Source of the DNA: Amycolatopsis eburnea
GTDB lineage: Bacteria; Actinomycetota; Actinomycetes; Mycobacteriales; Pseudonocardiaceae
Reading direction: 5' to 3'
Assembly: GCF_003937945.1 (NCBI RefSeq)
Contig: NZ_RSEC01000048.1
Span: forward strand, 62,001 to 126,000
Length of the DNA stretch: 64,000 nucleotides
The translations under genes and the position numbers were made by a program. Position 1 is the stretch's first letter, and the number at the start of each line of letters is the position of its first letter. Under the pieces are notes generated by a model. That model made no database searches and was not told where the DNA came from. It worked only from the letters and a program-made list of their open reading frames with translations. Below are positions 8,492 to 17,213 of the stretch, one piece after another.

Positions 8492-9499
8492 CTACGCCGG
8501 GCCGGTCGCCTGGAGGACGATCACGTCTTCGTGCGTGATCAAGTGGAGCGGCAGCCCGGCGTCGCGCTGTTTGCGGATGAAGTCGCGTTGGAAGAAGCTG
8601 CCGCGCGCGACCAACTCGTTCTCCGCAACCCGGGCTAACAGTGCGACGCACCGCTCAACTGGCACCAACCCGGCTGCGACACCGCAGGAGATGACCTGGG
8701 AGGGCAGGTCGATCAGCTCGGCGTGCTCGCGCCACGGCCGGACCGTGATAGCGACGTAGCCACCTGGGCGCAGGACGCGCGCGCACGCGGTGAGGATGCG
8801 GGTGAATCCGGCCAGCAGGCGGTGGTGGCCGATGTTGGCGAGGTTGCCGCGGTCGAGTGCGTTGCCGTAGCGGTAGTGGTGCTTGCGGACTTTGCCGTCC
8901 TCCGTTTCGCTGCCAGTCGAGACCTGGCCGTGCACCGACGGACCGTACGGCGGTGACGTCACCACCAGCGCGACCTGGCCGGCGTACTCGGCGGGCAGCA
9001 GAGTCTCAAGCTGGCGGGCGTCGCCGCGGACGACCTGGCCGTCGTGGTCGTGACCGCGCTTGCGAGCGAGGCGCAGGTTCGCGCGGGCGATGCTTGCCCA
9101 GTGCGGCTCATACTCGACGCCGACAGCGCGACGGCCGAGGTCGATCGCCTCGACCAGCGTGGTGCCGATTCCGCACATCGGGTCCAGCACCACCTCGCCC
9201 GGCTTCGTGTAGTGCTCGATGGCGTGCGCGGCGACGGCAGGCAGCATCTTGGCCGGGTGGGCGGTCGACTCCGGCACGTACCGGCCTTTGCGCTGCGCGG
9301 CCGGCGAGGTCTGCGCGGTCGCCCACACCGACACCGGCAGCTCACCGAAGTCCGTCGGCGCGTCGGCGGGCGGGGTGGTGTCGAGGGCGTCGATGAACGC
9401 CCGGGACAGCGGCATGGTCGGCTCATTGGCCGTTGACGACGTGATGTTCGGCGGTGTGGTGGTCATGGCGGTGCCCGTGCCTTTCGGTCGGCTGGTCAT
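8492..9499 (-). CDS. DNA methyltransferase (N4-cytosine/N6-adenine type)
   Basis: 335 aa. SAM-binding motif I is VVLDPMCGIGTTLVEAIDLG and catalytic motif IV is VVTSPPYGPSVHG, placing it with Rossmann-fold amino-methyltransferases that modify exocyclic amines in DNA. The motif order I then IV fits the beta/TRM11-like arrangement. The start ATG overlaps the stop of the upstream gene by four bases and has GGAAG upstream, so the pair is translationally coupled. On a conjugative element it could protect element DNA from host restriction (inference). Base and site specificity cannot be read from sequence. Confidence 0.88.
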   Translation of the reverse strand: MTSRPKGTGTAMTTTPPNITSSTANEPTMPLSRAFIDALDTTPPADAPTDFGELPVSVWATAQTSPAAQRKGRYVPESTAHPAKMLPAVAAHAIEHYTKPGEVVLDPMCGIGTTLVEAIDLGRRAVGVEYEPHWASIARANLRLARKRGHDHDGQVVRGDARQLETLLPAEYAGQVALVVTSPPYGPSVHGQVSTGSETEDGKVRKHHYRYGNALDRGNLANIGHHRLLAGFTRILTACARVLRPGGYVAITVRPWREHAELIDLPSQVISCGVAAGLVPVERCVALLARVAENELVARGSFFQRDFIRKQRDAGLPLHLITHEDVIVLQATGPA

Positions 9500-10374
9500 C
9501 GGAGGTCTTCCGGCTGCGCGGCGTCGGCGTGGGCCTGTGCGAAGACGAGGACGTCGCCGTGCGCCCGCGCGTGCGTCATCGGCGCGGCGAGTTCTCGGCC
9601 GCCGAGCGCGAGGGCAGTTCGATCCGTCGCGGTCGGCGTCTGTAGGCGACCGTTCCGGATCGGAGTGTGGAGGGTGACGATGTGCTGGAGGTAGAGCAGG
9701 TCGGCGTTTTGCGCGGCGGCGATCATCGGGCCTGACGGGTCGGTGAGGCGGCCGCTCGACCAGTCGCTGTGGGTATAGACCGCGAGGATGCCGCCGAACG
9801 CGAGCGCCCGCGCTGCTGCTATTGCCACCGCCTCGACCGAGCCGTCAGTTCCGCGTTCCGGCGGTAGCGACGTGATGACCAAGTCGACTCGGTCGTCGGC
9901 CGGCAACCACGCCGACGCCGCCTCGCCGCTGATGGGCACCTCGATTGCGGTCAGCAGTTCGAGCTTCGTGATCGCCGGGTGGCGCCCAAGCGTGTGCATA
10001 GCGTCGAGCGCTGCGTCCAGTTCGCCAGCGCCGGTGGCGCGGCTCGGGGCCTCCTCAGCGGTCGGCCATGGTGCGAGCAGGACCTGAGCGCCGGGTGCCG
10101 AGAAGCTGGTCGTGATGGTTTCGATGATCTGCACCGGCCAGGCGGCTGCCGGGTCGATCGGGTAGGGCCCGGCTGTCCACACCGTCGGCGGAATCGGCGC
10201 GAGTTCGCGGCTGGTGGCCGATCGCTTCGGGGAGCGGCGAGTGCGAGCGCTCGAGCCGACGGGATCCGGAGCGCCCGGGTACGGGATGCCGTTGACGGGC
10301 CGGGTGCGTTGCGGGCGGGTCGAGTCGTCTCGATGGGACGGCCGGTTGGCCGAAGACGGCGGGCGTCGAGTCAC
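9496..10374 (-). CDS. Methyltransferase-like protein with degenerate motifs
   Basis: About 292 aa from a GTG at 10374 with GGAGG eight bases upstream; an in-frame ATG at 10473 is a weaker alternative. The N-terminal 70 residues are basic and disordered-looking. The rest resembles a Rossmann methyltransferase: RVDLVITSLPPERG sits where the catalytic TSPPY should be, followed by AAARALAFGGILAVYTHSDW, a good match to the RVLRPGGYVAITV strand of the next protein. The SAM motif I is not recognisable. It is coupled by an ATGA overlap to the intact methyltransferase, so it may be a specificity or scaffold subunit (inference). Confidence 0.7.
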   Translation of the reverse strand: MTRRPPSSANRPSHRDDSTRPQRTRPVNGIPYPGAPDPVGSSARTRRSPKRSATSRELAPIPPTVWTAGPYPIDPAAAWPVQIIETITTSFSAPGAQVLLAPWPTAEEAPSRATGAGELDAALDAMHTLGRHPAITKLELLTAIEVPISGEAASAWLPADDRVDLVITSLPPERGTDGSVEAVAIAAARALAFGGILAVYTHSDWSSGRLTDPSGPMIAAAQNADLLYLQHIVTLHTPIRNGRLQTPTATDRTALALGGRELAAPMTHARAHGDVLVFAQAHADAAQPEDLR

Positions 10375-10579
10375 AAGCGGAACCTCCAGGGCGGGCCACC
10401 GACCGATCGAGTCGGGTGGCTTTCTGCGCGGTCGCCGACTAACTCCGGCAACGAGGTCCGCAAGAGACACCATCACGCCGAGTCCGCGTCTTCCGTCCGG
10501 CGGCCGAACCTTCGCGAGCGAAGTCCGAGCTGGTCGGCTGCCAGACCGCTTCTGCGATTTCGAGATCGCGGTGCAGGCG

Positions 10580-10641
10580 TGAAACGGCTTTAAAGCGACA
10601 TTGTCACGCCTCTGACCTGGGCTTGAAGCGGTTTTGAGGCG
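10580..10641. promoter_or_regulatory. Paired direct repeats with palindromic core upstream of the conjugation operon
   Basis: Two copies of TGAA(A/G)CGG(C/T)TTT(A/G)A-type sequence start at 10580 and 10624, 44 bases apart (about four helical turns). The first has a perfect core GCTTTAAAGC; the second is degenerate. They lie in the 319-base gap between the divergent methyltransferase-like and sigma-like genes. The rest of that gap shows no gene. A repressor or activator site for the transfer operon is the likely role. Confidence 0.45.
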
Positions 10642-10693
10642 CCCCGGCGGGCTTCCTGACGACGTCACCTTCCGCTCGCTCAGGAGTGCCGCC

Positions 10694-11647
10694 ATGCACC
10701 AGCCCTCGTCACCAAAACACCCCGCAACCAGTCCGACGACGCGTCCGCGTGGCGAGCCCGGCGTGTTCGACACCGCCCGCACCGCCTTCGCCTGGCTGGT
10801 CACCGGACCACACCCGGTCGCCCTCGACGGCCGCCAAATCTCCGGGCTACCGCCACGGCTGGTACCGCTGGACGAAGTCGGACGGCTGACCGTCACGAAA
10901 GGATGTCCACAGCAGACCCGGGACGCGGTGTGGACAGCACTCGTGACGAGGTCGCGTGCTGAGGGTGGCACGTGGACGGTCGCGTGCGTCGGGCTGGCAC
11001 TGCCGGTGCTGATACCAGTCGCGGCCACGCTGACCAACCGGTTCCGCGGCGAGGTCCACGACATCCACGCCGCGGTGCTGACCGGCTTCCTCGAAGCCTT
11101 GGTCGACGTCGACCTCACCCGGCCGGCCATCCTCGTCCGGCTGCGTTGGGCCGCCTACCGCGCCGGCCACCGCGCCCTGCGGGAGGCGCTCGACGCCGCG
11201 GCCCCGGTCGCCGACCCCGGCGCACGCGCGCCCGGGCCGGAGCACGCCGGCGGACACCCCGATTTCGTTCTGCTCACCGCCGTCGACGCCGGTGTCCTGA
11301 CCGCCACCGACGCCGCGCTGATCGGCGACACGCGTTTCGGCGAGCTGTCGCTGGCCGAGGCGGCGCAGGCCCGCGGCCAGACATACAAGGCGACGCAGCA
11401 GGCCCGGCACCGCGCCGAACGCAAGCTCGCCGCATACCTGAGCGCCCTGAGCGACAGCGACGCGGCAACGCGTCCGAAGAGGCGGCGCACTGTCGCCCGC
11501 GGCCCCGAGAAGACGCGGCGTCCGGTGTCTCCCCGGCCGCCGAAATCCGGAGTTGGTGACCGCGGGACGCGAGTGCCCGCCCGCCCTCGCCCATCCCGGT
11601 CCACGTCGGAACCGGGCGCCGTTCAGGAGGCGTCCTCATGCGACTGA
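10694..11647 (+). CDS. Sigma-70-like regulatory protein of the conjugative element
   Basis: 317 aa; ATG at 10694 with AGGAG seven bases upstream. The region around ATLTNRFRGEVHDIHAAVLT to WAAYRAGHRALREAL looks like sigma region 2. The segment ELSLAEAAQARGQTYKATQQ then RHRAERKLAAYL looks like a region-4 helix-turn-helix. The C-terminal 60 residues are basic and Pro/Arg-rich. It is the first gene of the transfer operon and its end overlaps the start of the pilin gene by ten bases. It is probably a DNA-binding regulator of the operon rather than a housekeeping sigma factor. Confidence 0.7.
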   Translation: MHQPSSPKHPATSPTTRPRGEPGVFDTARTAFAWLVTGPHPVALDGRQISGLPPRLVPLDEVGRLTVTKGCPQQTRDAVWTALVTRSRAEGGTWTVACVGLALPVLIPVAATLTNRFRGEVHDIHAAVLTGFLEALVDVDLTRPAILVRLRWAAYRAGHRALREALDAAAPVADPGARAPGPEHAGGHPDFVLLTAVDAGVLTATDAALIGDTRFGELSLAEAAQARGQTYKATQQARHRAERKLAAYLSALSDSDAATRPKRRRTVARGPEKTRRPVSPRPPKSGVGDRGTRVPARPRPSRSTSEPGAVQEASSCD

Positions 11648-12132
11648 TCACCCACCGCCCCGGTCACCGCACACCCACCCGCCGGCCACCGAACCGGCAC
11701 AACCACCCCGCGACAGTCCGAGTTTCAGCTCACACGACGGGCTACCGCCAGCTCGATTCTGTGCCGATAGCTCCGATCTCTCCGGCGCGATCGCCTCGTC
11801 GCCCGGTCATCGTTCTCGGCTGCACGCTGGCCATCGCCGCGCTGCTGCTCGGGGGTTCCGCGGCGCACGCGGAGACCGTGCAGTACGTCGCGCTCGCCCA
11901 GTCCGTCGATCAGGTCCTGTCGAATATCCGCTCGTGGATCATGGGCATTCTCGCCGGCGTCGCGCTCGTGTTCCTGACCATCGGCGGGCTCCGCTACCTG
12001 ATGGCGTCCAACGACCCCGGCGAGATTGAAAAGGCGAAGGGCGCGTTCAAGGCCGCCGGGATCGGGTTTGGTCTCGCCGCCCTCGCGCCGCTCGTCGTCG
12101 AGATCCTCAAGACGATCGTCGGCGGGGTGTAG
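11638..12132 (+). CDS. VirB2/TrbC-like conjugative pilin
   Basis: 164 aa. After a long basic N-terminal stretch there is a signal-like segment VIVLGCTLAIAALLLGGSA with a probable AHA-E cleavage site. Two hydrophobic helices follow, WIMGILAGVALVFLTIGGLR and AAGIGFGLAALAPLVVEI, separated by a short charged loop (ASNDPGEIEKAK). This matches the two-helix architecture of VirB2/TrbC pilins. AGGAGG precedes the ATG. It lies directly upstream of the TrbL-like gene with a three-base gap. It would form the extracellular or channel-lining component of the transfer apparatus. Confidence 0.8.
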   Translation: MRLITHRPGHRTPTRRPPNRHNHPATVRVSAHTTGYRQLDSVPIAPISPARSPRRPVIVLGCTLAIAALLLGGSAAHAETVQYVALAQSVDQVLSNIRSWIMGILAGVALVFLTIGGLRYLMASNDPGEIEKAKGAFKAAGIGFGLAALAPLVVEILKTIVGGV

Positions 12133-12135
12133 ACG

Positions 12136-14322
12136 ATGCCCGCCCGCACCTCACGCCGCATGGTCACACCGGGACACGCAGTTCGGTCGCGTCGCCGCCG
12201 CTCGTTCTGGCTCGTCGCCTTGGCAGCATTACTCGTGGCCGTGCTCGGCGGCGTCGCGTCCGCAGCCGCCGCCGGCCCACGACACACCGGCGCCGACCAG
12301 CTCGCTTCGGCACAGCCGCCGTTGCCGCTGCCGCCCAACCCGGGGTGCGAGCCAGGTTCTGCGGAACCGGCCTGCCATCTTCCGAGCACGAGCTCGGCCC
12401 CGTCGATTCCGGCGAGCCCAGTGCCGCCGATCACCGCGCTGCCTACTCCGCCGTCGTGCTTCCCGGGCTCATTGGATCCCAGCTGCGCGCCGGCCACCAG
12501 CTCGCCGTGTCAGGGCCCGAACTGCATCCCGCAGCCGTCCACGCTCGTGCCGAGCACGCCACCGTCGGCCTCGGTGCCGGACGGCGCCGGCGGCGACGCC
12601 GCGGAATGCGGCCTGACCGACCTCACCGGCTGCATGGTCGTCGCCGCCAGCGCACTGCTCGCCGCGGTCGTCGCCGCGGGGATGAACCCGCTGCTGGACC
12701 TGCTCGGCAAGACGCTGCTCACCACCCCGGAGCCGGATCAGCTGCCCGGCCTCGGCGCCGTGTGGGTCGGCTCGTGGCACATCCTGCTCACCGCCTACGT
12801 GATCCTCGTGCTGCTGGCCGGGCTGATCATCATGGGCTACCAGACGCTGCAGGCCCGCTACACCGTCAAGGAACTCGCTCCGCGACTCGTCGTGGGTTTT
12901 CTCGCCGGGACGCTGTCGCTGTTCTTGATGACCAAGGGAATCCAGGTCGCCAACGCGCTCTCGGCCGCCGTGCTCGGCGAAGGTGCCGATCAGGCGCAGA
13001 TGACGCGCAGCTTGATCACGATGGTGCAGGGCTCCCTGCACGGCGGCGGCATCTTCCTCGGGATCCTCGGGCTGGTCGTGGTGGCCATGCTGCTGGTCCT
13101 GCTGGTGGTCTTCGTCGTGCGGGTGACGGTGACGATCCTGCTGGTCGCCGCCGCGCCGATCGCGCTGATGTTCCACGCCCTCCCCCACACCGAAGGCATC
13201 GCCTACCTCTGGTGGAAAGGCTCCGGCGGCGTGCTGCTCATCCAGGTCGGTCAATCGTTGACGCTCGTGGTCACCGTGCGGGTGTTCTTCGCACCCGGCG
13301 GGTTCACCATCTTCGGGCCGTCGCTGTCGTCGCTGATGAACCTGCTGCTGTGCATCGCGCTGATGTACGTGCTCATCAAAATCCCGTTCTGGTTCCTCGC
13401 CCCGCTCCGCTCCGGCCGCCCCTCCCTGCTCGGCCGGATCGCGCGCGGCGTCATCGCCTACAAGACGATGGGCCTGCTCTCCGGCGCAGCAGCCGGCCGC
13501 GCCACCTCACGGGCTCGCGTCAGCGGACCGAGCGCGCCGCCGGATCCGCCGGCGACACGGTCCGGACAGTTCATGCTGCCGATGAAACTGCGCCGCTCCA
13601 CCAGCTCGCGCCTAAACCCGCGCCGAGGGTGGGACGAACTCCCTCGCGTCGGCGCGCTCGACGGAACGCCGGGGCCGGGTCAGCTGTCGTTGTTCACGAC
13701 GCGCACCGGTGACTCGACGGTCCGGACCAACCCGCGCGCGCTGCCGCTGAAGGACCTGCCGAACGCGCTGCCCGCCGACCAGCTCGGGTTGCCGATCACC
13801 GTGCGCCGCGACCCAGACCGGACCCCGCGACGCACGCTCGCCGACGACCTCGCCGCGCCCACGCCCACCGCTCGGCCAGCGCGGCAGCCGGGCCTGCTGA
13901 CGCCGGACGGGCGGATCAGCCGCAACGCGCGCCCGCCGGCGAAGCTGCCGAACGCGCTGATCGCGCCGAGCGCGGGCATGCTGCCGATCCACCTCCCGCC
14001 GCAAACACCGCGGCCCGCGCGACGCAGCCTCGCCGACGAGCTCAGCGATCCCGGCAGGACCAACCGCGTACCGCAGACCGGGCCCGGCCTGATCACGCCC
14101 TCCGGTCAGATCAACCGTGCGGCCCGCGCCCACCGTCGTCCTGCGCCCGATGCCTTCGGCGGGAACCGGTCACTCGCGTCCGGGCAGTACCCGCTCCCCC
14201 TCGGTCTCCGCCGCCAGCCGAAACCCGAATCGCCAGCAGCACCGGCACCAGTGCGCAGGCGCACCGGGAACCAGCTGCCCCTGCCGCTGAATCTGCCGCC
14301 GCGGCGTCGTCCGAAGAAGTGA
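12136..14322 (+). CDS. VirB6/TrbL-like polytopic membrane protein of the type IV secretion system
   Basis: 728 aa. A signal-like helix near residues 18-50 is followed by a Pro/Ser-rich extracytoplasmic stretch to about 150. Then come several membrane helices, including MVVAASALLAAVVAAGM, ILLTAYVILVLLAGLIIMGY, FLGILGLVVVAMLLVLLVVF and LLLCIALMYVLIKIPFWFLA. The last 270 residues are a basic, proline-rich cytoplasmic-type tail containing tandem copies of a roughly 62-residue unit (LPNAL...RR(T/S)LAD(D/E)L...G(R/Q)I(S/N)R). It should form part of the inner-membrane pore. The tail repeats look like linear docking motifs. Confidence 0.82.
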   Translation: MPARTSRRMVTPGHAVRSRRRRSFWLVALAALLVAVLGGVASAAAAGPRHTGADQLASAQPPLPLPPNPGCEPGSAEPACHLPSTSSAPSIPASPVPPITALPTPPSCFPGSLDPSCAPATSSPCQGPNCIPQPSTLVPSTPPSASVPDGAGGDAAECGLTDLTGCMVVAASALLAAVVAAGMNPLLDLLGKTLLTTPEPDQLPGLGAVWVGSWHILLTAYVILVLLAGLIIMGYQTLQARYTVKELAPRLVVGFLAGTLSLFLMTKGIQVANALSAAVLGEGADQAQMTRSLITMVQGSLHGGGIFLGILGLVVVAMLLVLLVVFVVRVTVTILLVAAAPIALMFHALPHTEGIAYLWWKGSGGVLLIQVGQSLTLVVTVRVFFAPGGFTIFGPSLSSLMNLLLCIALMYVLIKIPFWFLAPLRSGRPSLLGRIARGVIAYKTMGLLSGAAAGRATSRARVSGPSAPPDPPATRSGQFMLPMKLRRSTSSRLNPRRGWDELPRVGALDGTPGPGQLSLFTTRTGDSTVRTNPRALPLKDLPNALPADQLGLPITVRRDPDRTPRRTLADDLAAPTPTARPARQPGLLTPDGRISRNARPPAKLPNALIAPSAGMLPIHLPPQTPRPARRSLADELSDPGRTNRVPQTGPGLITPSGQINRAARAHRRPAPDAFGGNRSLASGQYPLPLGLRRQPKPESPAAPAPVRRRTGNQLPLPLNLPPRRRPKK

Positions 14323-14334
14323 GGTAGCGAGGTC

Positions 14335-15381
14335 ATGTCCCGTCCTGTGCGCATTCCCGCCGACGTCGACCGCCCCGATCGCGTGCTCGGCCCGCTCACC
14401 GCGCGGCAGCTGACGATCCTCGGCGTCACCGGCCTGCTGCTCTACGCCCTCTACGGCGCCACCCGCAGCGTCCTGCCGCTGCCGCTGTTCCTGCTCGTCG
14501 CGGTCCCCGTCGGGCTCGCAATCACGGTGGTCGCGCTCGGCCGCCGGGACGGAGTCCCGCTCGACCGGCTGCTGGTGGCCGCGGTCCGTCAGCGCTGCGC
14601 CCCGCGCCGCCGGGTCTCCGCGCCGGAGGGGATCGGGCCGGTGCCGGCCTGGCTGGCCGCCGAGTCCGAGGAGGACGACGTGGCGCCGACGCCGCTGGAG
14701 CTGCCCGCACGCGGGGTCGACGACGGGGTGAATGCCGGCGTCGTCGACCTCGGCGACGACGGTCTCGCCGTGATCGCCGCGTGCTCGACGGTCAACTTCT
14801 CGCTGCGCACGCCCGCCGAACAGGAAGCGCTCGTCAGCTCGTTCGCGCGCTACCTGCACTCGCTGACCGCGCCCGTGCAGTTCCTCGTGCGCGCCGAACG
14901 ACTCGACCTCGCCCCGCAGATCGCCCAGCTGCGCGACCGCGCCCGCGGACTCCCCCACCCAGCACTGGAAGCCGCCGCGCTCGACCACGCGGACTACCTC
15001 GCCCAGCTCGGCCAGCACGCCGACTTACTGCGACGCCAAGTGCTGCTCGTTCTCCGCGAACCGACGCGTCCAGCCGTTGTCGACAGCGTCAGCTCGACGC
15101 TGGGACTCCTCCGGCGCCGATCCGCGGCACCCGCGGCTGACGGGCCGGCGCGGCAGGCAGCCGAGCAGCGTCTTGTCCGGCGGCTCAATGAGGCGGTCGA
15201 GCTACTGACCGCGGCCGGGATCGTCGTCACCGCGCTGGACGCCGCGACCGCGACCGGAGTGCTGGCTGCGGCGTGCAATCCCGACACCTTCCTCCCGCCC
15301 TCGGCCGCGCTGGCCGGTGCCGGCGACATCGTGACCGCCGCCCCTATCACCGACCTCTACGACGACTACGAAGGACGGTGA
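14335..15381 (+). CDS. PrgI/VirB3-like type IV secretion protein
   Basis: 348 aa. The N-terminus matches the PrgI family: VRIPADVDRPDRVLGPLTAR followed by two close membrane helices (LTILGVTGLLLYALYG and LPLFLLVAVPVGLAITVVAL). A long soluble domain follows with LDDGL-type beta elements and a helical region, typical of actinobacterial versions that are larger than VirB3. The protein usually anchors the VirB4 ATPase at the membrane. Its stop lies six bases before the VirB4 ATG. Confidence 0.82.
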   Translation: MSRPVRIPADVDRPDRVLGPLTARQLTILGVTGLLLYALYGATRSVLPLPLFLLVAVPVGLAITVVALGRRDGVPLDRLLVAAVRQRCAPRRRVSAPEGIGPVPAWLAAESEEDDVAPTPLELPARGVDDGVNAGVVDLGDDGLAVIAACSTVNFSLRTPAEQEALVSSFARYLHSLTAPVQFLVRAERLDLAPQIAQLRDRARGLPHPALEAAALDHADYLAQLGQHADLLRRQVLLVLREPTRPAVVDSVSSTLGLLRRRSAAPAADGPARQAAEQRLVRRLNEAVELLTAAGIVVTALDAATATGVLAAACNPDTFLPPSAALAGAGDIVTAAPITDLYDDYEGR

Positions 15382-15386
15382 ACACG

Positions 15387-17213
15387 ATGACCCGCACCCG
15401 GCAACCCGGCTCGGCAGCGGCGACGTTCACGCCGGACTCGCTGTCGATCGGCGCACGGCATCTCGAGGTCGGCAACGAATGGGTCGCCTCCTTCGGCGTC
15501 ACCGGCTACCCGCAGGAGGTCTACCCCGGCTGGCTCGCCCCGCTGCTGACCTACCCCGCCCGCCTCGACGTCTCCGTCCACATCCAGCCCGTCGACCCGG
15601 TCACCGCCGCCAACGGCCTGAAGAAACAGCGCGCTCGCCTCGAGTCCTCCCGACGCCACCACGCCCGCCACGACCAGCTCGACGACCCCGACCTCGACGC
15701 CGCAGCCGACGACGCCGCCGACCTCTCCCGCCGGATCGCCCGCGGCGAAGGCCGGCTGTTCAAGTTCGGCCTCTACCTGACCATCCACGCCCCCGACGAG
15801 CAAGCGCTCGCCGAGGAGGTGTCGGCCCTGCGGTCGCTGTGCGCGTCCCTGCTGCTGGACGCAAAACCCGCCACCTACCGGTCGCTGCAAGGCTGGGTCA
15901 CCACGCTGCCGCTCGGGCTGGACTCCCTCGGTCTGAAACGGACGTTCGACACTGCCGCCGCGTCCGCGGCGTTTCCTTTCACATCACCGGACCTGCCTGC
16001 CGTGGATCCGACGTCGACCTCGCCCAGTGGCGTGCTCTACGGCTACAACGTCGGCTCCCAAGGCCTGGTCCACTGGGACCGCTTCGCCTGCGACAACCAC
16101 AACTCTGTCGTCCTCGGCCGATCCGGCTCCGGCAAGTCCTACATGGTCAAACTCGAAACCCTGCGCAGCCTGTACAGGGACATCCAGGCATTCGTCATCG
16201 ACCCCGAAGACGAATACGCCCGCCTCGCCGACCAGGTCGGCGGCGCCTACGTCCACCTCGGCGCCGGCGGCGTCCGGCTCAACCCCTTCGACCTGCCCAT
16301 CCACACCACCGCCACCGGACGGCGCACCGCGCCGCAGGACGCCCTGAACCGCCGCGCCCTGTTCCTGCACACCGTGCTCGCCGTGTGCCTCGGCGCCGAG
16401 CTGACCGCCGGCGAACGCGCCGTCCTCGACACCGCCCTCATCACCACCTACGCCACCGCCGGCATCACCACCGACCCCAGCACCTGGACCCGACCAGCCC
16501 CGTTGATGCGGGACCTGCGCGACGTCCTCGCAGCTGCCGGCGATGCCGTCGCCGCGGACCTCGCCGCTCGGCTGCACCCGTTCGTCGACGGCGCCTTCGC
16601 CGACCTGTTCTCCGGCCCCACGACCACCACCCCCGACGGCCACCTCGTCGTGTTCTCCATGCGGGACCTGCCCGACGAGCTCAAGGCAATCGGCACCCTG
16701 CTGACCCTCGACGCGGTCTGGCGGCGGGTGTCCAACCCGGCCGACCGGCGCCGGCGGCTGGTGGTCGTCGACGAGGCGTGGCTGCTGATGCAGTCCCCGG
16801 AGGGGGCGAAGTTCCTGCACCGGATGGCAAAGACATTCCGCAAGCACTGGGCCGGGCTCACCGTCGCCAGCCAGGACATCGAGGACTTCCTGCGCAGCGA
16901 GCTCGGCCGCGCGATCGTGGCCAACTCCGCGACCAGCGTGCTGCTGCGCCAGTCCCCGCAGGCGATCGACCAGATCGCGGCCACCTTCAACCTCTCCGAA
17001 GGGCAGCGCCAGTTCCTGCTCACCGCCGACCGCGGTCAAGGCCTGCTCGGCTCCGGCACCGAGTGGGTCGCCTTCCAGGCGCTCGCGTCACCGACAGAGA
17101 ACATCCTCGTCACCACGGACCCGGCTGAACTCGCATCCTTCGCCGCTGCCGATCATGACGGCGCTGAACCGGCTGGTTCCAGCGCTTATATCGAACTGGA
17201 CGACGGCTCATGA
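15387..17213 (+). CDS. virB4: VirB4-type ATPase of the conjugation apparatus
   Basis: 608 aa. The N-terminal VirB4 domain covers about 1-210. Walker A is VLGRSGSGKSYMVKLE (about 241-256), with IDPEDEYARLADQ just after, and Walker B is RRLVVVDEAWLLMQS (about 455). The LTVASQDIEDFL segment and the NSATSVLLRQSPQAI segment are typical of VirB4/TraC. A GTG overlapping the previous stop is possible, but the ATG at 15387 has AAGGA at a better distance. It powers substrate or pilin handling at the inner membrane. The 3' end overlaps the convergent DUF3644 gene by 28 bases. Confidence 0.92.
   Translation: MTRTRQPGSAAATFTPDSLSIGARHLEVGNEWVASFGVTGYPQEVYPGWLAPLLTYPARLDVSVHIQPVDPVTAANGLKKQRARLESSRRHHARHDQLDDPDLDAAADDAADLSRRIARGEGRLFKFGLYLTIHAPDEQALAEEVSALRSLCASLLLDAKPATYRSLQGWVTTLPLGLDSLGLKRTFDTAAASAAFPFTSPDLPAVDPTSTSPSGVLYGYNVGSQGLVHWDRFACDNHNSVVLGRSGSGKSYMVKLETLRSLYRDIQAFVIDPEDEYARLADQVGGAYVHLGAGGVRLNPFDLPIHTTATGRRTAPQDALNRRALFLHTVLAVCLGAELTAGERAVLDTALITTYATAGITTDPSTWTRPAPLMRDLRDVLAAAGDAVAADLAARLHPFVDGAFADLFSGPTTTTPDGHLVVFSMRDLPDELKAIGTLLTLDAVWRRVSNPADRRRRLVVVDEAWLLMQSPEGAKFLHRMAKTFRKHWAGLTVASQDIEDFLRSELGRAIVANSATSVLLRQSPQAIDQIAATFNLSEGQRQFLLTADRGQGLLGSGTEWVAFQALASPTENILVTTDPAELASFAAADHDGAEPAGSSAYIELDDGS

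Noticed and set aside
10375..11130. N-terminal extension of the degenerate methyltransferase gene to 11130
   Set aside because: It overlaps the sigma-like gene in antisense and is low complexity; the GTG at 10374 has a good ribosome-binding site.
12345..13712. Long plus-strand frame inside the TrbL-like gene
   Set aside because: Arg/Pro-rich shadow of the real gene in another frame; no domain content.
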